64,000 nt of DNA from assembly GCF_902499075.1 (NCBI RefSeq), contig NZ_CABVPP010000010.1:1-64000 (forward strand), written 5' to 3'. The number at the start of each line of letters is the position of its first letter. Positions within the stretch are counted from its first letter, which is position 1. The position numbers and the translations under genes were made by a program. Source of the stretch: Burkholderia pseudomultivorans (GTDB taxonomy: Bacteria; Pseudomonadota; Gammaproteobacteria; Burkholderiales; Burkholderiaceae). Positions 1-6,367 of this stretch are shown here, piece by piece. The notes beneath the pieces are model-generated. The model saw only the letters and a list, made by a program, of their open reading frames with translations, searched no databases and had not been told where the DNA came from.

Positions 1-72
1 CGGCTGGCAGGATTCGAACCCACGACCCCTTGGTTCGTAGCCAAGTACTCTATCCAACTGAGCTACAGCCGC
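1..72 (-). tRNA. tRNA-Arg (anticodon ACG), 3' end cut by window edge
   Basis: Read on the minus strand, the 5' acceptor arm GCGGCTG starts at position 72. The D-arm is AGCTCAGTTGGATAGAG, the anticodon stem-loop is CTTGGCTACGAACCAAG with ACG in the loop, and the T-arm is GTGGGTTCGAATCC. The acceptor 3' strand CAGCCG runs off the window start, so the last acceptor base and discriminator are missing. ACG (wobble inosine) reads CGU/CGC/CGA arginine codons. Confidence 0.95.
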
Positions 73-204
73 ACGCAGAAGCGAAATTATAGCAGGGTTG
101 TATAAAAAGGGAAGCCTTATTCGCAAAATATGCGGCGCGGCCTCGCGGGCGCGCCCTTCGTGTACCCTTGAAGCATCCGTTACCCGTATTGTTGAACCTG
201 CATC

Positions 205-768
205 ATGAACAAGGCGTTTGTCAAAGAGTCGGACGGCGACGACGACGATCTCGACCAGGCCCAGCCCGCGATCCCGGCGGGCGCGAAGAACTACATCACG
301 CCGGCCGGGCACAAGCGGCTCAGGGACGAGTTGCTGAACCTGATCGATGTCGAGCGACCCGAAGTCGTGCGGCTCGTCTCGTGGGCCGCGTCGAACGGCG
401 ACCGTTCGGAGAACGGCGACTATATCTACGGCAAGCGGCGGCTGCGCGAGATCGACCGCCGGATCCGCTTCCTGACCAAGCGGCTCGATCTTGCCGAGGT
501 CGTCGATGCGAGCCGGCAGGAGAACGTCGACCAGGTGTTCTTCGGCGCAACCGTCGACTATGCGACGCCCGACGGCGAGGATCACACGATCACGATCGTC
601 GGGATCGACGAGGTCGACCTCGACCGCGGCTGCGTGAGCTGGATCTCGCCCGTCGCGCGTGCGCTGATCAAGGCGAGGATCGGCGATACCGTCACGCTGA
701 TGACGCCGGCCGGCCCGCAGCCGATCGACGTGCTCGACGTTCGCTACCCAGCGGCAGGCGAGGCCTGA
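205..768 (+). CDS. greB: transcription elongation factor GreB
   Basis: 187-residue GreA/GreB-family protein. It binds the secondary channel of RNA polymerase and stimulates cleavage of backtracked transcripts. An acidic N-terminal extension (DGDDDDLDQ, residues 10-18) precedes the antiparallel coiled coil (about 28-100). The coil tip carries the acidic pair Asp66/Glu69 in DRSENGDY. This is followed by YGKRRLREIDRRIRFL, which is GreB-like rather than GreA-like. The C-terminal FKBP-like domain spans about 105-183. The basic patch and the YIYGKRR signature favour GreB. It is a single gene closed by a strong hairpin terminator. The ATG at 205 opens MNKAFVKE, a typical GreB start; an overlapping frame starting at 168 is a shadow. 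Confidence 0.95.
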   Translation: MNKAFVKESDGDDDDLDQAQPAIPAGAKNYITPAGHKRLRDELLNLIDVERPEVVRLVSWAASNGDRSENGDYIYGKRRLREIDRRIRFLTKRLDLAEVVDASRQENVDQVFFGATVDYATPDGEDHTITIVGIDEVDLDRGCVSWISPVARALIKARIGDTVTLMTPAGPQPIDVLDVRYPAAGEA

Positions 769-793
769 GCGCCGGCAGTGCTTTGCGGCAAGC

Positions 794-820
794 AAAAAGC
801 GCCCTGACCGGGCGCTTTTT
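794..820. terminator. bidirectional Rho-independent terminator between greB and the porin
   Basis: The stem GCGCCC/GGGCGC (799-804 and 810-815) is flanked by five A on one side and five T on the other. It can terminate greB on plus and the convergent porin on minus. Confidence 0.9.
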
Positions 821-861
821 CGTGGGCGGCATGACGGCTGCCGAACCGGCGTGCCGTCCGC

Positions 862-2004
862 TCAGAAGCGATGGCGCATGCCGGCCGTAACCGCGATCTG
901 CTTGTTGGACGACGACGCGGTGCCGAGCCCGTTGATGTTCGCGCCGATCGGCAGGCCGTCCGCCAGCACGCGCTGGTACTCGCCCTGCAGATAGACGTCG
1001 GTGCGCTTGGACAGCGCATAGTCGGCCTGCAGGTTGAACTGGTGCCAGCTCGGCTTCTGGCCGTCGAGGCGGCCGTCGGTATACGTATAGGAGCCCGCGA
1101 GCGAGAGTGCCGGCGTCAGCGCGTAGCGGCCGTTCAGTTCGTAGTTGTTGAAGCGGGTGCTGCCGGCCAGCGGAATGCCGGACGACACGCCGGACTGTCC
1201 CGCGCTGATGGCGGCGGAATCGTTCAGATGCGTCTGCGTGAATACGAAGCCGGCCGTCGCGGGACCGAACGAGTAGTTCAGGCCCGCGCCCCAGGTGCGC
1301 TGCCGGCTGGCCGCGAAGGTCCAGTCGCCGGCCACCGCACCCGGATCGCTGGCCGCCTGCGACAGCGAGTTGATGTTGTTGTTCAGCTGCATGTATGCGG
1401 CCGCGACGTTGAAGCCCATGAAGTTGTACGACGCGCCGACGCTGTACGCACGGTTGTTCGAGAAATTGCTCGAATTCGAGAAGCCGTACAGCGCGCCGAA
1501 CTTCAGCCCGCCATAGTTCGCACTCTGGTACTTGACCGCGTTGTTGATCCGGAACGAATTGTTCAGGTTGTCGTTGTCGAACGGGTGCGCGAACTGGGTG
1601 CCGCCATATTGCGTGCCGGTCAGCGACAGCGGGCCGAGATAGTCGACGACGCTGTCGTACTGGCGGCCGAGCGTCAGCGAGCCGTAGCTGTCGTGCGCGA
1701 GGCCGACGAACGCCTGTCGGCCGAATTCGCGGCCGTTCTGCTTCAGCGTGCCGTTGTTGATGCCGAAGCCGTTTTCCAACGTGAAGATCGCTTTCAGGCC
1801 GCCGCCGAGATCTTCGGTGCCACGCAGGCCCCAGCGGCTGCCGTTGATCGAGCCGCTCGTTTCCTGCCACGCGCTGTGGCCGCCCTGGTTGTTCGTGTAG
1901 GTGATGCCGGCGTCGATCAGGCCATATAGCGTGACGCTGCTTTGCGCATAGGCGGTCGTGACGAACGCGCCCGACAGTGCGGCGAAGATCAGGGTCTTTT
2001 TCAT
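862..2004 (-). CDS. Gram-negative general porin (OpcP/porin_4 family)
   Basis: 380 residues. The signal peptide MKKTLIFAALSGAFVTTAYA is followed by QSSVTLYGLID, the classic first strand of betaproteobacterial trimeric porins. The body alternates Tyr/Gly/Ala beta-strands and has SRWGLRGTEDLGGGLKAIFTLE and GRQAFVGL, both characteristic of the family. The last residues, MRHRF, end in the C-terminal Phe required by the BAM machinery. It should form a trimeric outer-membrane channel for small hydrophilic solutes. The frame is open upstream to 2112, but the signal peptide and a Shine-Dalgarno GGAG (complement of 2013-2016) fix the ATG at 2004. That Shine-Dalgarno lies in GUUUGGAGA, which is perfectly complementary to the unpaired part of the divergent sRNA candidate at 2398-2482, so post-transcriptional control is likely. 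Confidence 0.95.
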   Translation of the reverse strand: MKKTLIFAALSGAFVTTAYAQSSVTLYGLIDAGITYTNNQGGHSAWQETSGSINGSRWGLRGTEDLGGGLKAIFTLENGFGINNGTLKQNGREFGRQAFVGLAHDSYGSLTLGRQYDSVVDYLGPLSLTGTQYGGTQFAHPFDNDNLNNSFRINNAVKYQSANYGGLKFGALYGFSNSSNFSNNRAYSVGASYNFMGFNVAAAYMQLNNNINSLSQAASDPGAVAGDWTFAASRQRTWGAGLNYSFGPATAGFVFTQTHLNDSAAISAGQSGVSSGIPLAGSTRFNNYELNGRYALTPALSLAGSYTYTDGRLDGQKPSWHQFNLQADYALSKRTDVYLQGEYQRVLADGLPIGANINGLGTASSSNKQIAVTAGMRHRF

Positions 2005-2386
2005 GGATCTGTCTCCAAACAGGATGATGTGTCGATCGAACCTGCTGCTGGCATCGGCGGCGCACATGGCGGCGCCGAGCCTGTCGGGCGGGGCGCCCTT
2101 GTCGAAATCCATCTGCAGTGTACGGAGTGACGCGGGCGCCGAAGAAAATTGCTTTAAGCAATACAGTATTTTGGATTCCGCAAGAATTGAGAAATGCGCT
2201 CAAACCCCCGTCCAGCAAGGATTTGCGGCAGTGCGGAAAACGAAGAGGTCGATCAGGAGTGCAGAAACGGCGTTGCGCAATCGCGACAGGATTCCGCAAC
2301 GGGTGGGTGCCGCTATAGCGCGATTATTGACACATCGGCAATAGAGGTTTGTGCGGACCATTAATAATGCAAGGAAGTTATCTCGC
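2005..2386. other. porin leader and divergent intergenic region
   Basis: No credible gene is seen here. The region holds the porin 5' leader and promoter (minus) and the upstream region of the sRNA candidate (plus). A TTGACA at 2327-2332 has no matching -10 at 16-18 bp. Base composition is visibly more AT-rich from about 2140 onward, as expected for promoters in this genome. Confidence 0.6.
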
Positions 2387-2392
2387 TATACT
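2387..2392 (+). promoter_or_regulatory. -10 box (TATACT) of the sRNA candidate
   Basis: TATACT is one base from the sigma-70 consensus, and a start 6-7 bases downstream falls exactly at the foot of hairpin 1 (2399). No good -35 lies at 16-18 bp. A GGAAGTT at 2373-2379 resembles a sigma-E -35 element (GGAACTT), but the sigma-E -10 is poor. Confidence 0.55.
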
Positions 2393-2397
2393 GCGAT

Positions 2398-2482
2398 CTC
2401 TGCTTTCCGAAGCAGACTTTTTCGTTGACGGAAAAGATCTCCAAACCTTTGTCGGCGCGACTTCCCAGTCGCGCTTTTTTTT
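2398..2482 (+). ncRNA. candidate trans/cis-proximal small RNA targeting the adjacent porin mRNA
   Basis: An 85-nt transcript is predicted. Hairpin 1 is TCTGCTT-TCCG-AAGCAGA (2399-2416). Hairpin 2 is 2417-2436, with CTTTTTCG pairing to CGGAAAAG apart from one T-G wobble and a TTGA loop. A single-stranded linker follows at 2437-2454. The terminator is GCGCGACT-TCCC-AGTCGCGC (2455-2474) followed by eight T (2475-2482). No start codon with a ribosome-binding site gives a credible protein. Linker bases 2438-2446 (UCUCCAAAC) pair perfectly with the porin mRNA GUUUGGAGA (complement of 2012-2020), which contains its Shine-Dalgarno. The long terminal U-run is typical of Hfq-binding sRNAs. Structure and terminator are read directly; the regulatory role is inference. 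I cannot tell whether this matches an sRNA already listed in Burkholderia transcriptome surveys. Confidence 0.7.
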
Positions 2483-2500
2483 GCCCCCTCGTTCCGTCCT

Positions 2501-2767
2501 TTATTGCGCGTACGAGCGCCGCTTGCGCTTGCCCGCGGGCGCGGGGGCCTCGGCGTCAGCCGGCGGCGGTGTGTACGTCCAGTCTTCCATCACGTAGTGA
2601 CGGGCATCCAGCGGCGACGCCAGCAGGTTTTGCCAGTGGTCGCCATGCCAGGTCGGATCGAACTCGGTATCGCAAGGGGTTTCATGGGCGGCGTCGGCGA
2701 GCGCGCGGGACTTGCGGCGCATGCGCCCGAGTCGGCTCGCGAAGCGCTTGATTCCGTCCAGCCACAT
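2501..2767 (-). CDS. small hypothetical protein
   Basis: 88 residues with no domain I recognise. The N-terminus is basic and possibly amphipathic (MWLDGIKRFASRLGRMRRKSR). The middle is acidic and Trp-rich (DPTWHGDHWQNLL, MEDWTY). The tail is Pro/Ala then Lys/Arg (PPPADAEAPAPAGKRKRRS). A good Shine-Dalgarno GGGAGAG lies just upstream of the ATG at 2767. It converges on the sRNA candidate and is divergent from cspA. The Trp-rich core and ribosome-binding site argue it is a real gene; function unknown. Confidence 0.65.
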   Translation of the reverse strand: MWLDGIKRFASRLGRMRRKSRALADAAHETPCDTEFDPTWHGDHWQNLLASPLDARHYVMEDWTYTPPPADAEAPAPAGKRKRRSYAQ

Positions 2768-3159
2768 GACGCTCTCCCTCCAGTCAACACGATGTCAGCA
2801 TCGCAACGTCCCCCGCTTTCCGCAACCGGAAAAAACCCGAGGAATTTACCGAATCGATTTGTCCCCGGTAGGATTTTCGTCCTCGAAATAATTGATGATC
2901 CGATCCCGGTAATATTGACAGGTTTTTGATGCGAATCAATTAATCATGGGTGATCGGGTACCGATTCCATCGGCATTAGCGCTTTTTTGATAAAGCAGTC
3001 GCCAAAAATTTTCTTGACGCACCCGGATCGCCCAATTTATAAAGTCAGCACTCCGCCCCCGGGCGGTGGGCTGGCGCGGCTGCCGGCGTACGGCTTCGGG
3101 ATTTCGGGAAACGGCTATAACAGTAGCTTTTTTGATCTAATCCAGTGGGGAACGAAGGT
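2768..3159. other. AT-rich intergenic and cspA leader region
   Basis: 392 bases without a gene. It contains the cspA promoter (3014-3043) and an untranslated leader of about 110 nt. An additional TTGACA at 2915-2920 has only a weak -10 (around 2938-2944). A short CCGAT/ATCGG hairpin near 2960 is not followed directly by a T-run, so I do not call a second sRNA here. Confidence 0.5.
3014..3043 (+). promoter_or_regulatory. cspA promoter
   Basis: TTGACG (3014-3019), 18-bp spacer, TATAAA (3038-3043). The start is expected near 3050, giving a leader of about 110 nt that begins with a GC-rich inverted repeat CCGCCC/GGGCGG (3053-3066). Long structured leaders are typical of cold-shock mRNAs. Confidence 0.65.
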
Positions 3160-3363
3160 ATGGATACCGGTATCGTGAAATGGTTTAACGATGCTAAAGG
3201 TTTCGGCTTCATTACGTCGGACAATGGTGGTGAGGATTTGTTTGCGCATTTTTCCGAAATCCGGATGGACGGCTTCAAGACACTGAAGGAAAACCAGCGC
3301 GTTTCCTTCGATGTGAAAGTCGGCCCGAAGGGCAAGCAGGCCGCGAATATCCAGGCGATCTGA
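3160..3363 (+). CDS. cspA: cold-shock protein CspA family
   Basis: 67-residue single cold-shock domain. It contains RNP1 (KGFGFI, within [13 protein letters not shown]) and RNP2 (DLFAHFSEI). Such proteins bind single-stranded RNA/DNA and act as RNA chaperones. The ATG at 3160 gives the usual M-D/E-T-G-I-V-K-W-F start; an in-frame upstream ATG at 3145 would add MGNEG, which is not usual. The gene is monocistronic, with its own promoter, a structured leader and a terminator at 3391. Confidence 0.95.
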   Translation: MDTGIVKWFNDAKGFGFITSDNGGEDLFAHFSEIRMDGFKTLKENQRVSFDVKVGPKGKQAANIQAI

Positions 3364-3390
3364 CGCGCCGCGCGTTGCCGATCACGTCCG

Positions 3391-3414
3391 GCCCCCGTAT
3401 TGCGGGGGCTTTTT
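3391..3414 (+). terminator. cspA Rho-independent terminator
   Basis: Stem GCCCCCG/CGGGGGC (3391-3397, 3403-3409) followed by five T. Confidence 0.9.
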
Positions 3415-3507
3415 GCATTTCGGGGGCGGAAAAGGGTGGGGCGCCGGGCTGGCCGCGAACCCGCCGGCCGGTGCATACTCACGGAAGCGTCGCTTTTCCG
3501 TCCTTTC

Positions 3508-4632
3508 ATGTCCGATTTCCGCCCGTCCGATCCTGCCTGCGAGCAGCCGCTCGTTTTCGTCGACCTTGAAACCACCGGCGGCTCGTCCGCCGAGCATCGC
3601 ATCACCGAAATCGGGGTCGTCGAAATCGGTCCGCTCGGCGTGTCGACCTGGACCTCGCTCGTCAATCCCGGACAGCCGATTCCGCCGTTCATCCAGCAAC
3701 TGACGGGCATTTCGGATGAGATGGTGCGTGACGCGCCGTCGTTCGCGTCGCTCGCGCCGGTGCTGTTCGAGCGGCTCGACGGCAAGCTGTTCGTCGCGCA
3801 CAACGCGAGCTTCGATCGCGGCTTCTTGCGCGCCGAGTTCGAGCGGGCCGGCTTTGCATTCAATCCCGACGTACTGTGCACGGTGCGGCTGTCGCGTGCG
3901 CTGTTCCCGCGCGAGTCGCGGCACGGGCTCGATGCGCTGATCGCGCGGCACGGCCTCGTGCCGGCGGCGCGCCACCGCGCGCTCGCGGACGCCGATCTGC
4001 TGTGGCAGTTCTGGCGCCAACTGCACGAGATCGTGCCGCTCGAACGGCTGCGCGACCAGATCGCGCGCACGACGCGCCATTTCCGACTGGGGGGCGAGCT
4101 GACGGAGGCGTGGCTCGACACGGCGCCGGCCGGCTGTGGCGCGTATGCGCTGTTCGGCGAAGCCGACGCGCCGCTTTACGTCGGCCGCAGCGTGCGCGTG
4201 CGGCAGCGGCTGCGCGCGCTGCTGACGGGCGAGCGGCGTTCGGCGAAGGAAATGCGGCTCGCGCAGCAGGTGCGGCGCGTCGAATGGCGGGAAACCGGTA
4301 ATGAACTGGGCGCGATGCTTGCCGAAGCGCAGTGGATCGCCCGCCTGCGCCCGTCGTTCAACCGTCGTCCCGCCGATGCGGGCCGCGCGGGGGCCGCCCC
4401 CTGGCCGTTCGACGGCGCGGTCGCATTCGAGGCGCACGGCGAGCGCCGGCTGTTCCACGTGATCGACAGCTGGCGCTACCTCGGCGCGGCGGAATCGCTC
4501 GACGCCGCCGCGCGACTCGCGGCCGACGGCATGGACGGCGCATTCGAACCGTTTACCCACCGCCTGTTGCAGACCCATCTCACGCGCGGTCTGCAACTGA
4601 TCCCGCTCGCGGCGCTCACGCCGGCCGGGTGA
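3508..4632 (+). CDS. DnaQ-like 3'-5' exonuclease fused to a UvrC-type GIY-YIG domain
   Basis: 374 residues in two nuclease modules. Residues about 14-170 are a DEDDh exonuclease: Exo I DLETTG (Asp19, Glu21), Exo II with Asp103 in HNASFDRGFL, and Exo III His156/Asp161. Residues about 205-300 are a GIY-YIG fold: AYALFG, then LYVGRS, then an Arg/Glu-rich segment ending EAQWIARLRPSFNRRP as in UvrC and Cho. The C-terminal 85 residues are a poorly known extension. Homologues are often annotated as DNA polymerase III epsilon-like or excinuclease Cho, so a DNA-repair role is likely but the substrate is unknown. The start at 3508 is the ATG directly before SDFRPSD; the open frame extends upstream through the cspA terminator. 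No neighbour shares its direction closely, so it is probably transcribed alone. Confidence 0.85.
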   Translation: MSDFRPSDPACEQPLVFVDLETTGGSSAEHRITEIGVVEIGPLGVSTWTSLVNPGQPIPPFIQQLTGISDEMVRDAPSFASLAPVLFERLDGKLFVAHNASFDRGFLRAEFERAGFAFNPDVLCTVRLSRALFPRESRHGLDALIARHGLVPAARHRALADADLLWQFWRQLHEIVPLERLRDQIARTTRHFRLGGELTEAWLDTAPAGCGAYALFGEADAPLYVGRSVRVRQRLRALLTGERRSAKEMRLAQQVRRVEWRETGNELGAMLAEAQWIARLRPSFNRRPADAGRAGAAPWPFDGAVAFEAHGERRLFHVIDSWRYLGAAESLDAAARLAADGMDGAFEPFTHRLLQTHLTRGLQLIPLAALTPAG

Positions 4633-4688
4633 GCGGGGCGCCGCGCGGATCGCGCGGCGTTATCGTGGGCTGAGTCGCAGCCTCGACT

Positions 4689-5282
4689 TCAACCGATCGC
4701 GCTTGCGCCACCGGCCGCGCACACATGCGACAGCGCGGTATCGAGCGCCTGCGTCTGCCCGGAGTCGTAGCGCGTGAGCGTCTTCCAGTTTGCGATGCTG
4801 CGCGCGAGCCGCGCCTGGCAGTCGGGCGCCTCGCGCAGCGGCGCGACCTGCGCCAGTCCCGCGAGCATTTTCTGCGTCAGCCGGTCGAGTGCCGGGCGCG
4901 TGCCGGTCGCAAGATCGGGCGGCGTGCCTTCGGGCGGGCGCGTCGCGCGCCAGGTGGCGAACAGCGCATTCTGCACGTCCTTGCTGGCAGCGATCTGATC
5001 TTCGAAGAACGTGCGCGCGAACGCGGGATCGACGCCGCTCTGCGGCGCGCGCTTGACGACGTTTGCCAGCAGCGCGGCTTCGCGCGGCCGGTCCTCGATC
5101 GGCTGGTGATTGGCCCACTTCCAGCGCGCGACGGGTTCGGCGAGCGCGAGGCGCTGCGACGCGAGCGCGACGAGGTTGGTGAGCGCGGTGTCGTCGCCGT
5201 CGGCGCTGGCGCGTTGCGACGGGACGAAAAGGGCGACGCCGAGCGCGGCGGCAGCGACGCTGACACGAATGGCTTGCTTCAT
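4689..5282 (-). CDS. secreted chorismate mutase (AroQ-gamma class)
   Basis: 197 residues. The signal peptide (about 1-27, ending SQRASA) marks it as periplasmic. The all-helical AroQ domain shows SQRLALAEPVARWKW, the acidic IEDRPRE region, FFEDQIAASKDVQ and a C-terminal helix with RYDSGQTQALD. The two Cys (one in DCQARL, one in HVCAAG) probably form the disulfide seen in exported family members. It converts chorismate to prephenate outside the cytoplasm; the pathway role of exported mutases is not settled. Length fits the gamma subclass (about 180-200). It stands alone and converges on the exonuclease gene. The cytoplasmic activity of the genome is the separate pheA fusion at 51637. Confidence 0.85.
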   Translation of the reverse strand: MKQAIRVSVAAAALGVALFVPSQRASADGDDTALTNLVALASQRLALAEPVARWKWANHQPIEDRPREAALLANVVKRAPQSGVDPAFARTFFEDQIAASKDVQNALFATWRATRPPEGTPPDLATGTRPALDRLTQKMLAGLAQVAPLREAPDCQARLARSIANWKTLTRYDSGQTQALDTALSHVCAAGGASAIG

Positions 5283-5505
5283 CGGGACGATCGGGGAAAC
5301 CGGGCGGGCCGGAGGTGGAAAACCAGAAGGATAGACGAAGACAGTCGCGCGGCGGAACGACGCGACAGCAGAATCAGCGGGCGAGCCGATCCGGCACCGT
5401 CAGGCCGTTGCAGCCCGGGTGCGAAGGGAACTGCGCCGAAAACGCAGTGATGTACCGCACGATGGCGACGATCGACACGTGGCGGTTACAGAGCGGAACG
5501 GTCGT

Positions 5506-5652
5506 TCACTTCGGCGAGTACAGCTTGTGCTGCTCGTCGAAGAACGCCCGGACATGCTCGGGCAATTCGGCGAGGAATTCCACGCCGACGGGTTCCGGAT
5601 CCGGGCTCATCACTTGCTCGGGCGGCGGCATGCGGGTCGGTCTTTCGTCCAT
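5506..5652 (-). CDS. small hypothetical protein (48 aa)
   Basis: A short acidic/Pro-rich ORF. Its N-terminus is MDERPTRMPPPEQ and it contains FLAELPEHVRAFFDEQHKLY. A well-placed Shine-Dalgarno (TGGAGAAACGATC) precedes the ATG at 5652. It is preceded at 5671-5686 by half of a Fur-box-like sequence and lies upstream, on the opposite strand, of a DUF2946/TonB-receptor pair. No domain is recognised. The ribosome-binding site and amphipathic helix support a real small gene. Confidence 0.5.
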   Translation of the reverse strand: MDERPTRMPPPEQVMSPDPEPVGVEFLAELPEHVRAFFDEQHKLYSPK

Positions 5653-5670
5653 GATCGTTTCTCCAGCAGG

Positions 5671-5686
5671 TGCAATGATTATCAAC
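5671..5686. promoter_or_regulatory. partial Fur-box-like site
   Basis: On minus, TTGATAATCATTGCA matches the 7-1-7 Fur consensus (TGATAAT-N-ATTATCA) perfectly in the left half and only partly in the right. It sits 19 bp upstream of the 48-aa ORF start and about 165 bp upstream of the divergent DUF2946 gene. Confidence 0.3.
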
Positions 5687-5850
5687 CTCGCGCTCGGATT
5701 TATGCCAGTGGCGAATCGTTAGATTTTGTCTCTGTTGTATTAACGGCACATGCGCTGCGGCGTGCAGTGCGATGCCGGCTATTACCCTCTGCAGAATCGG
5801 CAACAATCGAGTCGCTTGTTATACTTGCGCGCACTTTTTTCTGAGCCGCG

Positions 5851-6240
5851 ATGAAACGAACGACGCGATGGATCGGCCTCGTCTGGCTGGCGCTGGTACT
5901 GAACGTACTGTCGCCTGTCATCGGCTATGCGCGTCTTGCGTCGAGCGGTTCCGGCGAACTCCCGCTCGATTTGTGCAGTGCGGCGGGCGCGCATCGGGTC
6001 GTCCTCGCGCAGGCCGGCGGCGACCGCGGTACGTCGTCGCTCGATCATGCCGGCGTCGCGCACTGCGTGTATTGCCCGGGCTTCGCGGCGAACGTCGCGC
6101 TCGGCGCGAGCCTGCCCGCGCTGCCGGGCTTCGTGCGGTCGTACGCGTACCGTGCGGTGACGCCGGTCGTCGCCGATTTGCCGCGCAATCGCATCCGTCT
6201 CGCGCAACCGCGCGCCCCGCCTGAAAACGCTCCGATCTGA
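5851..6240 (+). CDS. DUF2946 family exported protein
   Basis: 129 residues. It starts with a hydrophobic signal/anchor (MKRTTRWIGLVWLALVLNVLSPVIGYA) and has the DUF2946 hallmark HCVYCPGF near residue 70, an H-C-x-x-C cluster able to bind a soft metal. Family members usually lie beside TonB-dependent receptors of the copper/iron type, and here a TonB receptor begins 128 bp downstream on the same strand. A role in periplasmic metal handling is an inference from the CxxC motif and neighbour. No enzyme domain is visible. Confidence 0.75.
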   Translation: MKRTTRWIGLVWLALVLNVLSPVIGYARLASSGSGELPLDLCSAAGAHRVVLAQAGGDRGTSSLDHAGVAHCVYCPGFAANVALGASLPALPGFVRSYAYRAVTPVVADLPRNRIRLAQPRAPPENAPI

Positions 6241-6367
6241 TTGATGTCGCTCGCGCGCCCCGACGGCGCGCGTGCCGTCCGTGGCCAGGGCCGCGTGCCG
6301 TGCCGTTCGCGCGCGGTGCGCCGCCCTGCGCGCGACGGCATCCGATCCCGTTTTCAGGAATGCACTC

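Noticed and set aside
2327-2332. TTGACA as -35 of the sRNA candidate
   Set aside because: It lies 54 bp from the TATACT -10, far outside a workable spacer, and has no -10 of its own at 16-18 bp.
2915-2990. Second possible sRNA upstream of cspA (TTGACA, small hairpin, TTTTTT)
   Set aside because: The hairpin and T-run are separated by unpaired bases and the -10 is weak, so no terminator structure is supported.
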